From Rhodoferax sp. (GTDB lineage Bacteria > Pseudomonadota > Gammaproteobacteria > Burkholderiales > Burkholderiaceae_C), in contig JAIFLV010000020.1 of NCBI GenBank assembly GCA_020048895.1, forward strand, positions 33,455 through 97,454: a stretch of DNA of 64,000 nucleotides, given 5' to 3'. The position numbers were made by a program, and so were the translations under genes. Shown in pieces: positions 1 to 8,447 of this stretch (its first letter is position 1; every line of letters begins with the position of its first letter). The notes beneath the pieces were generated by a model. The model searched no databases. It saw only the letters and a program-made list of their open reading frames with translations, and had not been told where the DNA came from.

Positions 1-138
1 GTCGCCGACAACACGAATCATCGATTTAAAAGCATCTTCATTTTTGCTGAGGTCGAGTGCGGCTACCGGATTGGAGACCAGACAGATCGAAGCGGCAACA
101 GCAAGACTTACTTGGCAAAGAGTGGGTTTGATCAGCAT
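1..138 (-). CDS. Exported protein, N-terminus only (possibly DUF1838 family)
   Basis: Partial gene that runs off the left edge. The 46 visible codons start at an ATG preceded by AAGGAAAT. They encode a typical Sec signal peptide (Lys4, hydrophobic stretch to about residue 24, cleavage near PVAA-L) and then LDLSKNEDAFKSM. That mature start resembles the opening of DUF1838 proteins, but too little is visible to be sure. It has its own sigma-54 promoter match and nearby TGAAACA boxes, so it probably belongs to the same regulon as the operon upstream. The product should be periplasmic. Function unknown. Confidence 0.7.
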   Translation of the reverse strand, partial: MLIKPTLCQVSLAVAASICLVSNPVAALDLSKNEDAFKSMIRVVGD

Positions 139-247
139 ATGGGATTTCCTTGTTGAAGTGGGTCACTGACCCGGTTGCTACCCGGCATCAAGGTCAGAAG
201 GCAGAGCCTTGGCAAGCGCCAAGACTGGTGAAACATCGCACGCCATC

Positions 248-264
248 AAGCAAGACGCTTGCCA
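248..264 (-). promoter_or_regulatory. Predicted sigma-54 promoter of the left-edge gene
   Basis: On the minus strand this reads TGGCAAGCGTCTTGCTT. It matches the -24/-12 consensus (TGGCACG-N4-TTGCW) with one mismatch and exact spacing. It lies about 110 bases before the ATG at 138. Two TGAAACA boxes lie 64-107 bases upstream of it, as expected for enhancer-dependent activation. No transcription start was measured. Confidence 0.6.
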
Positions 265-327
265 GCATCCTTTTGGGCGGCAAATGCCAAGTCCAGGATG
301 CATATCAACTGGCCCGGACTCGCGCGA

Positions 328-355
328 TGAAACACCTATTGAGTCGAATGAAACA
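328..355. promoter_or_regulatory. Two TGAAACA boxes, candidate activator binding site
   Basis: Direct copies of TGAAACA lie at 328-334 and 349-355, exactly 21 bases (two helical turns) apart. A third copy is at 229-235. The same heptamer recurs at the regulator/operon intergenic region and, as inverted repeats of TGAAAC, at the TonB receptor promoter. I infer that these bind the PrpR-type activator encoded at 9685-11631. Confidence 0.5.
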
Positions 356-375
356 ATCCTGGAACAGGAACATAT

Positions 376-1341
376 TCATACGAATGGTTCGTAAAACTCG
401 ATCCAGGCCCCACCCGGCGCACGCACTGCCAGCATACGAACATCGCCGTACGGGGCCAGAGAGGTGGTCACGACTGGCATCACCGGTGCGCAGCGGTGCT
501 CGGTCAGGTGCTGTGCCAACGCCGCAATTCCCTGCACAGGGAATCTAAGACTCGCCATGCCGAAATTGGGCGGTCGACAAGTCTCAGACCAATCCAGCCC
601 CCGCGCCCCCGGCACGCGAACAATTTCGATCGAGCCATCATTGCGGCCCTCGGGGTGCAGGATGTGCAGTTGAAGGCCGACCTGCGACGACAGGTTCGCG
701 GGTACACCAAATACGTTCGGCCCCGGTGGAAAGTGTTCGAGATCAAACGAGACGTAGTTCTTGAACCCCAGCGTGCCACTCCAGAACTGCTGTGCGGCTT
801 CGAGGTCGTCAACAATCAGGCTGGAGTTGAAAACCGGGCCGAGACCTTTCAGGTGCGACATGCCAGTGAGTGGCGGTGCCACCCGCTCGATCAAGGCCAG
901 TCGCACGTTGTCTGGGCCACGCACCAGCCACTCCTTGACCGTCAGGCTGCCAAAATCCCATTGCACTGGCGGCGATGCGCCGCTCCACTGCTGCCCCCGC
1001 AGCGCGGCGGACTGGCGCTGCATGTCATGTACGCGCACATTCAGGTCAAAAATGCCGCCCACGTCCCAGCATTGATCGTCTGGACGCATATCCACCTGCG
1101 GTCCCGCATTTTCCAATCGAATCAATCGGACAAATCCACTGTGCAGACCGGGGTGCCCAATTAGCCATTCTTCACCGTGGGCCTGCGGAAAACCCCAGCC
1201 ACAAAGCAAACGCGGATCAACCGTGCCATGGCGGCGCAACTCCCAACCGCCAACATCGATCCAGCAGGCCAGATGTGGTGTTTCTGAACGAACAATCACA
1301 ACAGCCTCGGTAAATCCTCCGATCTGAAACTCTGGACTCAT
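376..1341 (-). CDS. Two-domain VOC (glyoxalase/bleomycin-resistance fold) protein
   Basis: A 321-residue protein with two vicinal-oxygen-chelate halves. The second half is clear: the beta-alpha-beta start is near residue 170 (FNSSLIVDDLEAAQQFW, LGFKNYV) and the end is GGAWIEFYEP. The length fits type I extradiol dioxygenases and related isomerases. The histidine expected at the start of the second module is Asn (GPVFNSS), so classical ring cleavage is doubtful. The Glu of WIEFYEP is kept. It is the last gene of the sigma-54 operon, 43 bases after the cytochrome gene. An ATG with an upstream GGAAAGG supports this start. Substrate unknown. Confidence 0.75.
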   Translation of the reverse strand: MSPEFQIGGFTEAVVIVRSETPHLACWIDVGGWELRRHGTVDPRLLCGWGFPQAHGEEWLIGHPGLHSGFVRLIRLENAGPQVDMRPDDQCWDVGGIFDLNVRVHDMQRQSAALRGQQWSGASPPVQWDFGSLTVKEWLVRGPDNVRLALIERVAPPLTGMSHLKGLGPVFNSSLIVDDLEAAQQFWSGTLGFKNYVSFDLEHFPPGPNVFGVPANLSSQVGLQLHILHPEGRNDGSIEIVRVPGARGLDWSETCRPPNFGMASLRFPVQGIAALAQHLTEHRCAPVMPVVTTSLAPYGDVRMLAVRAPGGAWIEFYEPFV

Positions 1342-1384
1342 GCTTTAAACCTTTCCCGATTGACAATGCACCGCAGGCAAGTGA

Positions 1385-1768
1385 TCACCGCACCGCGGTC
1401 TGCGACTTGAGAAACACCAGCAGGGCCTGAACTTCTGTCTCGCTTAATGTGTTGACATACGTCATGGCCGTTCCAGGGACCACAGATGCCGGATCCTGAA
1501 TCCAGCGCTTGAGTGTGGCGTCGTCCCAGGTTAGTCCCGCTTTGCGCAACGCCTCGCTGTAGGCAAAGCCGGGCACCTGTGCCGCACCACGGCCCAGGGT
1601 ACCGCGCAGATTCGGGCCAACCTTGCCCGGTTCATCTACCTGTAACGCATGGCAAGCCGCGCATCGCAAAAATGCAATGCGTCCACGTTGCAGGTCGTTC
1701 ACTCCGGCAGCGAACACAGGGCTGCACACCAGGCCCACCATGAATGCCCATAGCAATCTACATATCAT
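1385..1768 (-). CDS. Small class I c-type cytochrome
   Basis: A 127-residue monoheme cytochrome. It has a signal peptide (cleavage after PVFA, about residue 20), heme motif CAACH at 36-40, and a likely axial Met102 in GTAMTYV. Its length and layout match mitochondrial-type cytochrome c. I chose the ATG at 1768, which has GGAG 8 bases upstream and starts directly on the signal peptide. An in-frame ATG at 1792 overlaps the stop of the preceding flavoenzyme as ATGA and would add 8 residues. The tight coupling to an exported flavin amine oxidase suggests it is that enzyme's electron acceptor, as CycN is for NicA2. That role is inference. Confidence 0.88.
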   Translation of the reverse strand: MICRLLWAFMVGLVCSPVFAAGVNDLQRGRIAFLRCAACHALQVDEPGKVGPNLRGTLGRGAAQVPGFAYSEALRKAGLTWDDATLKRWIQDPASVVPGTAMTYVNTLSETEVQALLVFLKSQTAVR

Positions 1769-1788
1769 TTGGTCAACTCCAGGTGATT

Positions 1789-3216
1789 TCATAACAGACC
1801 AAGAATCTCCGTCGCGGCACGTTCTCCAGACTCCATTGCTGCTTCCATGCCGCGGATAGCACGCCCGGTATGCTCGCCCGCAAAGTGCAGCCGACCGTGC
1901 GGTACACCGAGCGCCTGTGCATACCGAGAAATCTGCCCCGGCCGCCAGTTTGCCCAGGCACCCCCGGTCAGCGGTGACTGCTGCCAAGCCACGCGACGCG
2001 CCAAACGAACCGCACCGAGTGAGGAAGGGTAGATCCTGGCCAACTCACTCATCAGCCTCTGTTGTGCATCAGCGTCACCCAGCACATCCCAACTGGCAGT
2101 ACCGGCTCCGTTGATCCACACGGTCAGACACTCGGCGTTTCCGTTGCCTTTGGCATCTTGCGGGAAGATGCGCTCAATGGGGCCGTCCGACCACAAATAG
2201 GGCGACACTCCTTCACTCTCCCAGAACGGTTTAAGTACCTCCAGGTGGAACTGGGTAACCTGACCGTAGGCCAACTGCTGCACGGCCTCGGCATGGCGAT
2301 CGGGAAGACCAGGCGAAAACCGCACGTTGCGCATGGCCGGTAGCGGCAGTGCACAGACGACAAAACGTGCCCTATGCCGCGTGCCATCTGCGCATTCCAC
2401 GGTAACACCTTTGGCACCCACATCCACGGCAGTGGCCCGACTATTCAACCGGACGTCACCCTTGAGCGCCTTGGCCATCGCCTCCGGCAAACGCTGGTTG
2501 CCACCCACGATGTTCTGCACCGGGCCCTTGATCTTGACGATTTCACCAATATTGGTTTGCACGTAATACAAATTGAGGAGCGAAGTGTCTGCCAGCGTTT
2601 CGCCATAGCCATTGTTGACCTCCAGCAAATGCAGTGCTGCGTTGGCCAGTCCTTGTGCCTTGAGCTCGCCCGATACCGGGACGTCATAGCGAAAGTTGAC
2701 CGGGTCGGCCCAGCCGGAGATGTTCTTGAGCGGACTGATTCCTGCCAATCGGCCCAGTGCGCGATCCGGCGGCATGCCCCGCAATGCAGTGGGAAACGGA
2801 TTGTCCGGGGAGCGTGACCATTCGTCGCGTGTGAGACGCTTACCGTTGATGAAGTACACCATGCTCTCATCCCTGAGCAGCGGCGATCGGGCACTGGTCT
2901 CCAGTTTGAGTCCGAGTTGCTGTGCAGTGCTGACCACGCGCGCATAGGCGGCACCAACTTGGCTGCCACCGGCCTCAGGTCGCCCAGGTACATCATCGAG
3001 CGTATGCAGGCGACCACCCATGCGGGTACTGGCCTCGAGCACGCGCACCCGCAAGCCAAACTGCTCCAGCAACAGCGCCGCATTCAGCCCGGCCAGACCG
3101 GCACCCAGGACCACAACGTCCGGGTCCTGCGCAGCCCACAATGGCTGAAAACTGGCAGCACTGGCAAGGGCCGCGCCACCGGCCTTCAACATTGTTCGTC
3201 TTGGCAGATTAATCAT
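1789..3216 (-). CDS. Tat-exported flavin amine oxidase/dehydrogenase family protein
   Basis: A 475-residue FAD enzyme of the monoamine oxidase superfamily. A twin-arginine signal (RRTMLK, residues 6-11) precedes the Rossmann motif VVVLGAGLAGLNAA (about 34-47) and the ribose-binding Glu61. RMGGRLHT follows at about 65. The C-terminal FAD-contact segment FAGEHTGRAIRGMEAAMESG is present. GAGGAG precedes the ATG. The gene sits between another flavoenzyme and a cytochrome c gene, overlapping the latter's alternative start. In the known NicA2/CycN pair a homologous enzyme passes electrons to cytochrome c rather than oxygen, and the arrangement here suggests the same. Substrate unknown; a non-amine substrate is possible. 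Confidence 0.85.
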   Translation of the reverse strand: MINLPRRTMLKAGGAALASAASFQPLWAAQDPDVVVLGAGLAGLNAALLLEQFGLRVRVLEASTRMGGRLHTLDDVPGRPEAGGSQVGAAYARVVSTAQQLGLKLETSARSPLLRDESMVYFINGKRLTRDEWSRSPDNPFPTALRGMPPDRALGRLAGISPLKNISGWADPVNFRYDVPVSGELKAQGLANAALHLLEVNNGYGETLADTSLLNLYYVQTNIGEIVKIKGPVQNIVGGNQRLPEAMAKALKGDVRLNSRATAVDVGAKGVTVECADGTRHRARFVVCALPLPAMRNVRFSPGLPDRHAEAVQQLAYGQVTQFHLEVLKPFWESEGVSPYLWSDGPIERIFPQDAKGNGNAECLTVWINGAGTASWDVLGDADAQQRLMSELARIYPSSLGAVRLARRVAWQQSPLTGGAWANWRPGQISRYAQALGVPHGRLHFAGEHTGRAIRGMEAAMESGERAATEILGLL

Positions 3217-3231
3217 GTTTGTGGCTCCTCA

Positions 3232-4821
3232 TCAGGTGTTGCAATGGGGCGCTAATCCGAGCGCGCCCGGATTGACCAGTCCAAGGGGGTCCAATGCCTG
3301 CTTGATCTGGCGCACGAGGGCCGCATTCGGTGCGTTGATCTGCTCCAGGTAGGGGTAGGCGCGACCAATCTGGAAGTTGACGGCTCCGTGTCTGGCCAGG
3401 ATGCGCGCGGTATCGTTCCACAGCGTCAGCACAAACGTGCGGATGTCCGGGCGGTTCTGGCGCTTTGCCCATTCACCCGGTGGATCGCTCAACTCGGTGG
3501 CCTGCACGTGCAGTGCGGTGACTTCGTCGTACCAGTAGAAGCAGGGCTCATACAGCACGCCATTGGGAACATTGGTAGTCAACGGGGAATACAGCACACC
3601 GAACTGGTCAAGCTCGGCCTGCCGTCCGGAAATCATGGCCTCTACTTCAGCGACTGCGGCCTGGATGTGCCCCAGTGGCACGATGCCATGAATAGGCACC
3701 CAGCGCTGCCCATCGATTCCAAGTGCCGAGCGCAGCGGCGGGAATGGTCGGCCACGCAAGCCCTTGGGCACCACCGGCGGCAGCACCTTGCCGCCATTTT
3801 TCAGGGCGAACGTCTCAATTTTTCGGATCTGCCGATCGGTATCAGCTTCTTCGTCACCTTCGACCGTCAGGTGCAGCGAGTAAGCAGCATTCTCAAGCTC
3901 TGAAGTGCCCGCCAATGCCATGCCGGCCACATCCTTGAGTCCAGACAACAATGTCTTTCCACCCTTGATCACGCCCAGTGCGGTCTTGGCTGCGTCGCCG
4001 AGTTTCTTTCCGGTTTGCGCCGAGTTGCGTGCCTTGTAGGCGTCGATACCAAAGGCCTCATTGCCCAGCCCTGAACGCGCCAGATCGATCTGTGTGGCGA
4101 TCATCGACGCAAAATCGGGGAATGCCAAGGATGCATAACCGATAGCCTCAGGCTGCGCAATCAGCCTCAGGCTGACCGCCACCTTGATGCCAAAGGCACC
4201 CACGTCGCCAATGAACAGACCCGTCAAATCCGGCCCGCCCCAGCGCGTAAAGGGAATGCCGTTATTGCGACCAGCGCCGCCCGTGACCAGGCGCGTGCCG
4301 TCGCCCAGCACCACATCCACACTCAGCACCGACTCCGCTGCACTGCCGTAGCGAACCGAGCCGAAAAAAACACTGTTCTGCGACACGGTCCCCCCTACCG
4401 TGGCCAACAGCCCCGAAAGCGGACCCCAGTAAGGCGTGCGCAGGCCTGTTCCAACCAACGCCTCGTGCAGGGCTGCCCAAGTGCAACCTGCCTCCACGGT
4501 GACGAAACGGTTGTCTTCGTCAATCACCAGCACCCGGTTCAAGGCACGCAGGTCCAGCAATACGGCACCCTCATGGTCAGCCACATAACCGCCGGTATAC
4601 GACATGCCGCCACCGCGCGGCACCACTGGGTGTCCGGCACCGGTAGCTATCTTGACCGCCGTCTGCACCTGCTCGGCATTGGTTGGCACCACCACGCAGA
4701 CAGGCGGCTTGCCGTACCAGAACAGGTCATGGGCAAAGTGCGCACGGTTGGCGGGATCATCCAGCACCTGCTGATTGCCAAGGACTTTTCGAAGCTGTTC
4801 GACGATGGGGATTGAGTTCAT
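3232..4821 (-). CDS. FAD-binding oxidoreductase of the VAO/GlcD type
   Basis: A 529-residue flavoprotein. The PCMH-type FAD-binding domain occupies about residues 35-220 (VVPTNAEQVQTAVKIA, PRGGGMSYTGGY, TVEAGCTW, GGTVSQNS, FIGDVGAFGI). A C-terminal FAD-oxidase domain ends in LDPLGLVNPGALGL, typical of glycolate/D-lactate dehydrogenases, 4-cresol dehydrogenase and vanillyl-alcohol oxidase relatives. No signal peptide is evident. It is 15 bases upstream of the amine oxidase gene in the same operon. The family oxidises hydroxy acids or phenolic side chains; which applies here cannot be read from the sequence. The Shine-Dalgarno before the ATG is weak. Confidence 0.85.
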   Translation of the reverse strand: MNSIPIVEQLRKVLGNQQVLDDPANRAHFAHDLFWYGKPPVCVVVPTNAEQVQTAVKIATGAGHPVVPRGGGMSYTGGYVADHEGAVLLDLRALNRVLVIDEDNRFVTVEAGCTWAALHEALVGTGLRTPYWGPLSGLLATVGGTVSQNSVFFGSVRYGSAAESVLSVDVVLGDGTRLVTGGAGRNNGIPFTRWGGPDLTGLFIGDVGAFGIKVAVSLRLIAQPEAIGYASLAFPDFASMIATQIDLARSGLGNEAFGIDAYKARNSAQTGKKLGDAAKTALGVIKGGKTLLSGLKDVAGMALAGTSELENAAYSLHLTVEGDEEADTDRQIRKIETFALKNGGKVLPPVVPKGLRGRPFPPLRSALGIDGQRWVPIHGIVPLGHIQAAVAEVEAMISGRQAELDQFGVLYSPLTTNVPNGVLYEPCFYWYDEVTALHVQATELSDPPGEWAKRQNRPDIRTFVLTLWNDTARILARHGAVNFQIGRAYPYLEQINAPNAALVRQIKQALDPLGLVNPGALGLAPHCNT

Positions 4822-4847
4822 ATCAGGGGTTCAGGGTTATGAGGTTC

Positions 4848-4905
4848 ATCAAAAATGATAGCTGTCTACGCAATCTGGATAAGCGCTGGAGGGCAAAAAT
4901 GTTCA
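4848..4905. repeat. Dispersed repeat copy A (intra-operon)
   Basis: A short repeat in the 109-base gap between the VOC gene and the VAO flavoprotein gene. It starts AAAAATGATAGCTG and ends GCGCTGGAGGGCAAAAATG. It shares the GATAGCT and AAGCGCT...GCxxxAAAAAT framework with copies at 22281, 31882, 47002 and 56270. It interrupts the operon's otherwise tight spacing. Confidence 0.6.
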
Positions 4906-4930
4906 AGGAATCTGAAGCGAAAATGTCTCA

Positions 4931-5824
4931 CTAGGCCTGTAGTTCGATCCACTCGCCAGATGGCCCTTGAAACAGCGCCAACGCACTGTCGTCGTCGGCC
5001 AGTCGGTTCCATCGTGCGCCCGGTGGCAACGGCACTGTGCGGCTGGCAGAAAAGCTGACTATGGCCAGCCCGGCGGGGAATCCTGCCAACACCGCGCTGG
5101 CCGGTCCATGTTCAGGTACCTGATCGATTTCGATCAGCGATGCCCCCGCCAGTTGCAGAGTGGCCACCGGCCGTTGCCAGTCGGGGTCCAGCGCGAGCGC
5201 ATTGTTGAGCGCCGAAACGCGGGTCTCAAAGCGCAAACCGGAGTTGCCATTCAGCGCCTCGTAAAAACGAAGCGAAGTGTCTCGCTCGGGGCAACTCAGC
5301 ACCGGAATGAACAGGCGCTCAGCCGTATGGGTCGCAGGCATCGGCAACCGAAACGGCGGCACCGGCCCACGCACTTCGGTAAGGTACAGCGTCTCGCCAG
5401 CAGGTCCTGCCACTTGCATTGCCACAATGGCGTCGCTGACCGACAGCGGGCGCGGTTCACCCAACACGGTAAAGCCGCTGTTGACAAGCCTGACTCCCAG
5501 CGCATACACGTCGCGCACCAGAACTTCCAGCGCCAGCCAGCCTCTCTGACGCATCGGGGCCGGTTTGACAACTCCTGGCACCTCAACGATGCGCATCCAG
5601 TGCGTCGAGGCGTCCTGCACATCGGCGCCCAAGACAACCATGCGCCGTGCGCTCAAAGCCGGCTTTTCCCACGCAGCCGCCAGTGATGCAGGTAGCGGCA
5701 TATCGCACACCACCTGCATATCCAGTCCATCGCAGTACGCAGAAATCATCGCGTCAGCGTCATCGGTTATGACGGTGCCACCAACAGAATGATCGATATG
5801 AAGGGCAGCATTGGAGGATGTCAT
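4931..5824 (-). CDS. VOC-superfamily protein
   Basis: A 297-residue protein built of two VOC-like halves (roughly 8-140 and 165-297), ending in the characteristic GPSGEWIELQA. Half boundaries are seen at VGGTVITDDADAMISAYCDGL and at ERLFIPVLSCPERDTSLRFYEALNG. Glu residues that could bind metal are present (LIEIDQV, WIELQA), but the histidine pattern of extradiol dioxygenases is not obvious. Its ATG overlaps the upstream hydrolase-fold gene's TGA (ATGA), so the two are translationally coupled. Likely an isomerase, lyase or dioxygenase of the catabolic pathway; exact chemistry unknown. Confidence 0.7.
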   Translation of the reverse strand: MTSSNAALHIDHSVGGTVITDDADAMISAYCDGLDMQVVCDMPLPASLAAAWEKPALSARRMVVLGADVQDASTHWMRIVEVPGVVKPAPMRQRGWLALEVLVRDVYALGVRLVNSGFTVLGEPRPLSVSDAIVAMQVAGPAGETLYLTEVRGPVPPFRLPMPATHTAERLFIPVLSCPERDTSLRFYEALNGNSGLRFETRVSALNNALALDPDWQRPVATLQLAGASLIEIDQVPEHGPASAVLAGFPAGLAIVSFSASRTVPLPPGARWNRLADDDSALALFQGPSGEWIELQA

Positions 5825-6669
5825 GGTTGCGGGATTTGTCGTGAAGGGTGTGCGGCGACAAACTCAAGCCGCATTGCAGCGTAGCGCTCGGGCATGATCA
5901 GCGGCGTTTCAACTACCCTCAGGTTGGCGGGCAATGGGTGAGCCAACAGTGCGTCGATATGGCGCAACAGGACCGACCCTAACCACCGGAAGAGCGTTGT
6001 CGGCACCTTCAGCGCCTGCACGTTCTGCGCTCGCTCGTGTTCAAAAGCGGCCCGGTAGGCGCTGTCATAGTGCGATCCGGCCGCCAAGAACTCCATGGCC
6101 AGCGTTTGCACCTCGGCAGGAGCTGGTATGCGCTGACTGATGCGATGCGCCTCGTCGTTCTGGAACCAGGGAAAGAACTGAGTCATTTGCTGAGCCATTT
6201 TCCAGGCGCGCTGCAAATGGCCGCCATCGGCGCAGGGGGTCAAATCGGGGAAATAACCTTCCACGATACGCTGGCGCGCGGCAGGGTCAAAGTGCGCCGC
6301 GTTATCCAGAAAAAGGTGGGCCACGTCGCCCGGGTGGGAATTGGCATAGGCAATTGCCAGTTGTGCACCGGTGGCCGACCCATACAGCATGAAGCGTGGT
6401 CCGGCCACCTCCAACAGCAAGGCGCGAAGACTGGGCAGATAGTCCGCAATGCCTGCAGGCACTTCCGGCAAAGCGTCCGAGCCACCATAGCCAGGTGTGT
6501 CGGGCGCAACCAGATCAAAGTCATTCCGCAGCAACCGCATCATCGGCTCGAACATCGCGGAGTTGCGCGGCGAAGGGTGCAACAAGACCAATGGCACGCC
6601 CCCAACCTTGCTCGTCTTGCGGAAGTGCAGGTAGGCGCCGTTTATCTGACGCAGGTGTCTCTCAATCAT
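5821..6669 (-). CDS. Alpha/beta-hydrolase-fold protein with Ala at the nucleophile position
   Basis: A 282-residue protein. The fold is clear: LVLLHPSPRNSAMF (oxyanion strand, about 27-40), LVAPDTPGYGGSD (53-65) and LRALLLEVAGPRFMLYGSATGAQLAIAYA (81-109). At the nucleophile elbow the usual G-H-S-x-G is G97-S-A-T-G101, so Ala99 stands where Ser is expected. Ser98 is offset by one. No canonical C-terminal catalytic His is obvious. It may be a non-hydrolytic family member or use another chemistry. It lies 9 bases after the MDR reductase gene and overlaps the VOC gene. Confidence 0.8.
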   Translation of the reverse strand: MIERHLRQINGAYLHFRKTSKVGGVPLVLLHPSPRNSAMFEPMMRLLRNDFDLVAPDTPGYGGSDALPEVPAGIADYLPSLRALLLEVAGPRFMLYGSATGAQLAIAYANSHPGDVAHLFLDNAAHFDPAARQRIVEGYFPDLTPCADGGHLQRAWKMAQQMTQFFPWFQNDEAHRISQRIPAPAEVQTLAMEFLAAGSHYDSAYRAAFEHERAQNVQALKVPTTLFRWLGSVLLRHIDALLAHPLPANLRVVETPLIMPERYAAMRLEFVAAHPSRQIPQP

Positions 6670-6678
6670 CAGAAGTTC

Positions 6679-7668
6679 CTACACAGACACCAGGAGTTTG
6701 CCAAACGTCCCACCCTGGTATAGCTTGACCAGCGCGTCGGGAAAACTCGACAGGCCGGGTTCGATCACTTCACGTGTCGAGACTTTGCCCTCGCGCAGCC
6801 AGCCAGCCAGTTCGCGCACAGCCGCTGGCCATTGCGCTGCATAGTCAAACACGATTAACCCGGTGAGGATGCCCCGCGCCGTCAGGATCTTCATGTAGTT
6901 TTTCGGACCGGCGTAGGCGGATTCGTTGTACTGTGACAGGGCGCCACAAATCACCACCCGCGCACCGCGCGCCAGGTTCAGCAACGCTGCGTCAAGCGTA
7001 TCGCCCCCAACGTTGTCAAAATAGATGTGGACTCCGCCCGGCGCCAGGCGCTTCAAAGCGGCATCGGTGTCCTCGGTTTTGTAGTTAAACGCTGCGTCGA
7101 AGCCGGCCTCCACCAGATAGCGGCACTTTTCATCGCTGCCGGCGCTGCCAATCACGCGGCAGCCTTTGATCTTCGCAATTTGCCCGACGGTCGTGCCGAC
7201 CACTCCTGCTGCACCCGATACGAAAATCACTTCACCGGCCTGCGGTTGCCCTTTGTCAAGCAAACCAAAATAGGCGGTCATACCGGGCATACCCAGCACC
7301 CCAAGATGCTGCGACAAAGGACCGTCGGTCGGATCACAGCGTGCCAGGCCAACCCCATCACTGATGGCGTACTCCTGCGCACCAAGCAGTCCCGTTACCC
7401 ACTGCCCCACCGAATATTCATCGTTTCTTGAGGCCACTACTTCGCCTGCTGCAAAACAGCGCACCGGTTCGTCAAATTCGACCCCACGGATGTAGGTGGT
7501 ACCAGCGTTGAGCCAATAGCGGATCGCCGGATCAACTGACAAGAATTGGTTTTTCACCAGCAGTTGGCCCACCTGCAAATTGGGCACTTGGGCACTGTGC
7601 AATGCCATGTCACCAGACTTGACCATGCCATGTGGACGTGCTGCCAGAACAATTTGTTGATTAAGCAT
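6679..7668 (-). CDS. NADP-dependent MDR-family oxidoreductase (PTGR/CurA-like)
   Basis: A 329-residue zinc-independent medium-chain dehydrogenase/reductase. It has an N-terminal GroES-like domain, the PVRCFAAGEVVAS segment, then the nucleotide-binding motif GAAGVVGTTVGQIAKIKGCRVIGSAGS at about residues 151-177. ALKRLAPGGVHIYFDNVGGDTLDAAL is typical of the leukotriene B4 12-hydroxydehydrogenase/2-alkenal reductase branch. The family reduces activated C=C bonds (enones) with NADPH. GAGG precedes the ATG. A gap of 141 bases separates it from the preceding gene, the longest gap in the operon, so an internal promoter is possible. Confidence 0.88.
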   Translation of the reverse strand: MLNQQIVLAARPHGMVKSGDMALHSAQVPNLQVGQLLVKNQFLSVDPAIRYWLNAGTTYIRGVEFDEPVRCFAAGEVVASRNDEYSVGQWVTGLLGAQEYAISDGVGLARCDPTDGPLSQHLGVLGMPGMTAYFGLLDKGQPQAGEVIFVSGAAGVVGTTVGQIAKIKGCRVIGSAGSDEKCRYLVEAGFDAAFNYKTEDTDAALKRLAPGGVHIYFDNVGGDTLDAALLNLARGARVVICGALSQYNESAYAGPKNYMKILTARGILTGLIVFDYAAQWPAAVRELAGWLREGKVSTREVIEPGLSSFPDALVKLYQGGTFGKLLVSV

Positions 7669-7809
7669 GAGAACCTCGATTCCTGGCGGCGCTTGACTTT
7701 GCTATTTCACTAGTACCAGCGACAACTTCGCGAAATCGACCATCACGAGACCTAGAAGCATGAAGTCAATATGTTGTGCAGTGAATACTGGCATGCGATA
7801 CCGCGGGTG

Positions 7810-8418
7810 TTAGTTGCGATCCGTCATGCGTTGGAGCATCTTCAGCGCCTCCGATGTGCTAACCACGTCCCCGGTTTTGAGGCTGAGGTCACGAAGGTTG
7901 TAATGGTGGGCTTCCTGATCACGATCTCCACAGGCGTCTTGCGCCACCACAACACGCAAATTGTTTTGTAGTGCGTCCACGGCACTCGCTCGAACACAGC
8001 CGCTTGTCGAAAAACCGCACACCACCACCGAATCAACGCCGCACGCACCTAACATCGATGCCAGTGGCCCGGCAAAGAACGCGCTCGGTACCGTCTTGCG
8101 TAACACGGGCTCCCCTGCCGCAGGCGCGACTCTCGGATCAATTTCTGCCCAATGCCCGCCGGCCACCAGTTCGTTCAGTACCGGCAGTTTTTCGCGAAAC
8201 ACACTGGCTTCATCGGGTGTGGCGTACGCATTGGAAGTAAAGAAGACAGGCAGTTGGCGCCGCCGGAACTCTTCCAGCAGCCTGGCAATCATGGCAATGG
8301 CGGCAGAGCCATCGGTGCCCACCGGCGAGGCAGGATCCGTAAAGCCGCGGGTGACATCGATGACCAGCAGCGCAGGACTCTTGCCGAGTCCCACCGCCTT
8401 GTTTGAGAGAGCTGCCAT
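7810..8418 (-). CDS. Isochorismatase-family cysteine hydrolase
   Basis: A 202-residue protein with the Asp-Lys-Cys triad of this fold: Asp21 (ALLVIDVTRGF), Lys in VLRKTVPSAF (about 108) and Cys in VVVCGFSTSGCVRASAVDA (about 143). GxSTSGCVRA-type sequences are common among N-carbamoylsarcosine amidohydrolase and maleamate amidohydrolase relatives. An amidase role, cutting a C-N bond, is therefore the likeliest guess. It is second in the operon, 29 bases after the lyase gene. Substrate unknown. Confidence 0.85.
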   Translation of the reverse strand: MAALSNKAVGLGKSPALLVIDVTRGFTDPASPVGTDGSAAIAMIARLLEEFRRRQLPVFFTSNAYATPDEASVFREKLPVLNELVAGGHWAEIDPRVAPAAGEPVLRKTVPSAFFAGPLASMLGACGVDSVVVCGFSTSGCVRASAVDALQNNLRVVVAQDACGDRDQEAHHYNLRDLSLKTGDVVSTSEALKMLQRMTDRN

Positions 8419-8447
8419 GTTTGTCTTATCAGGTACTCAAAAGGCCG

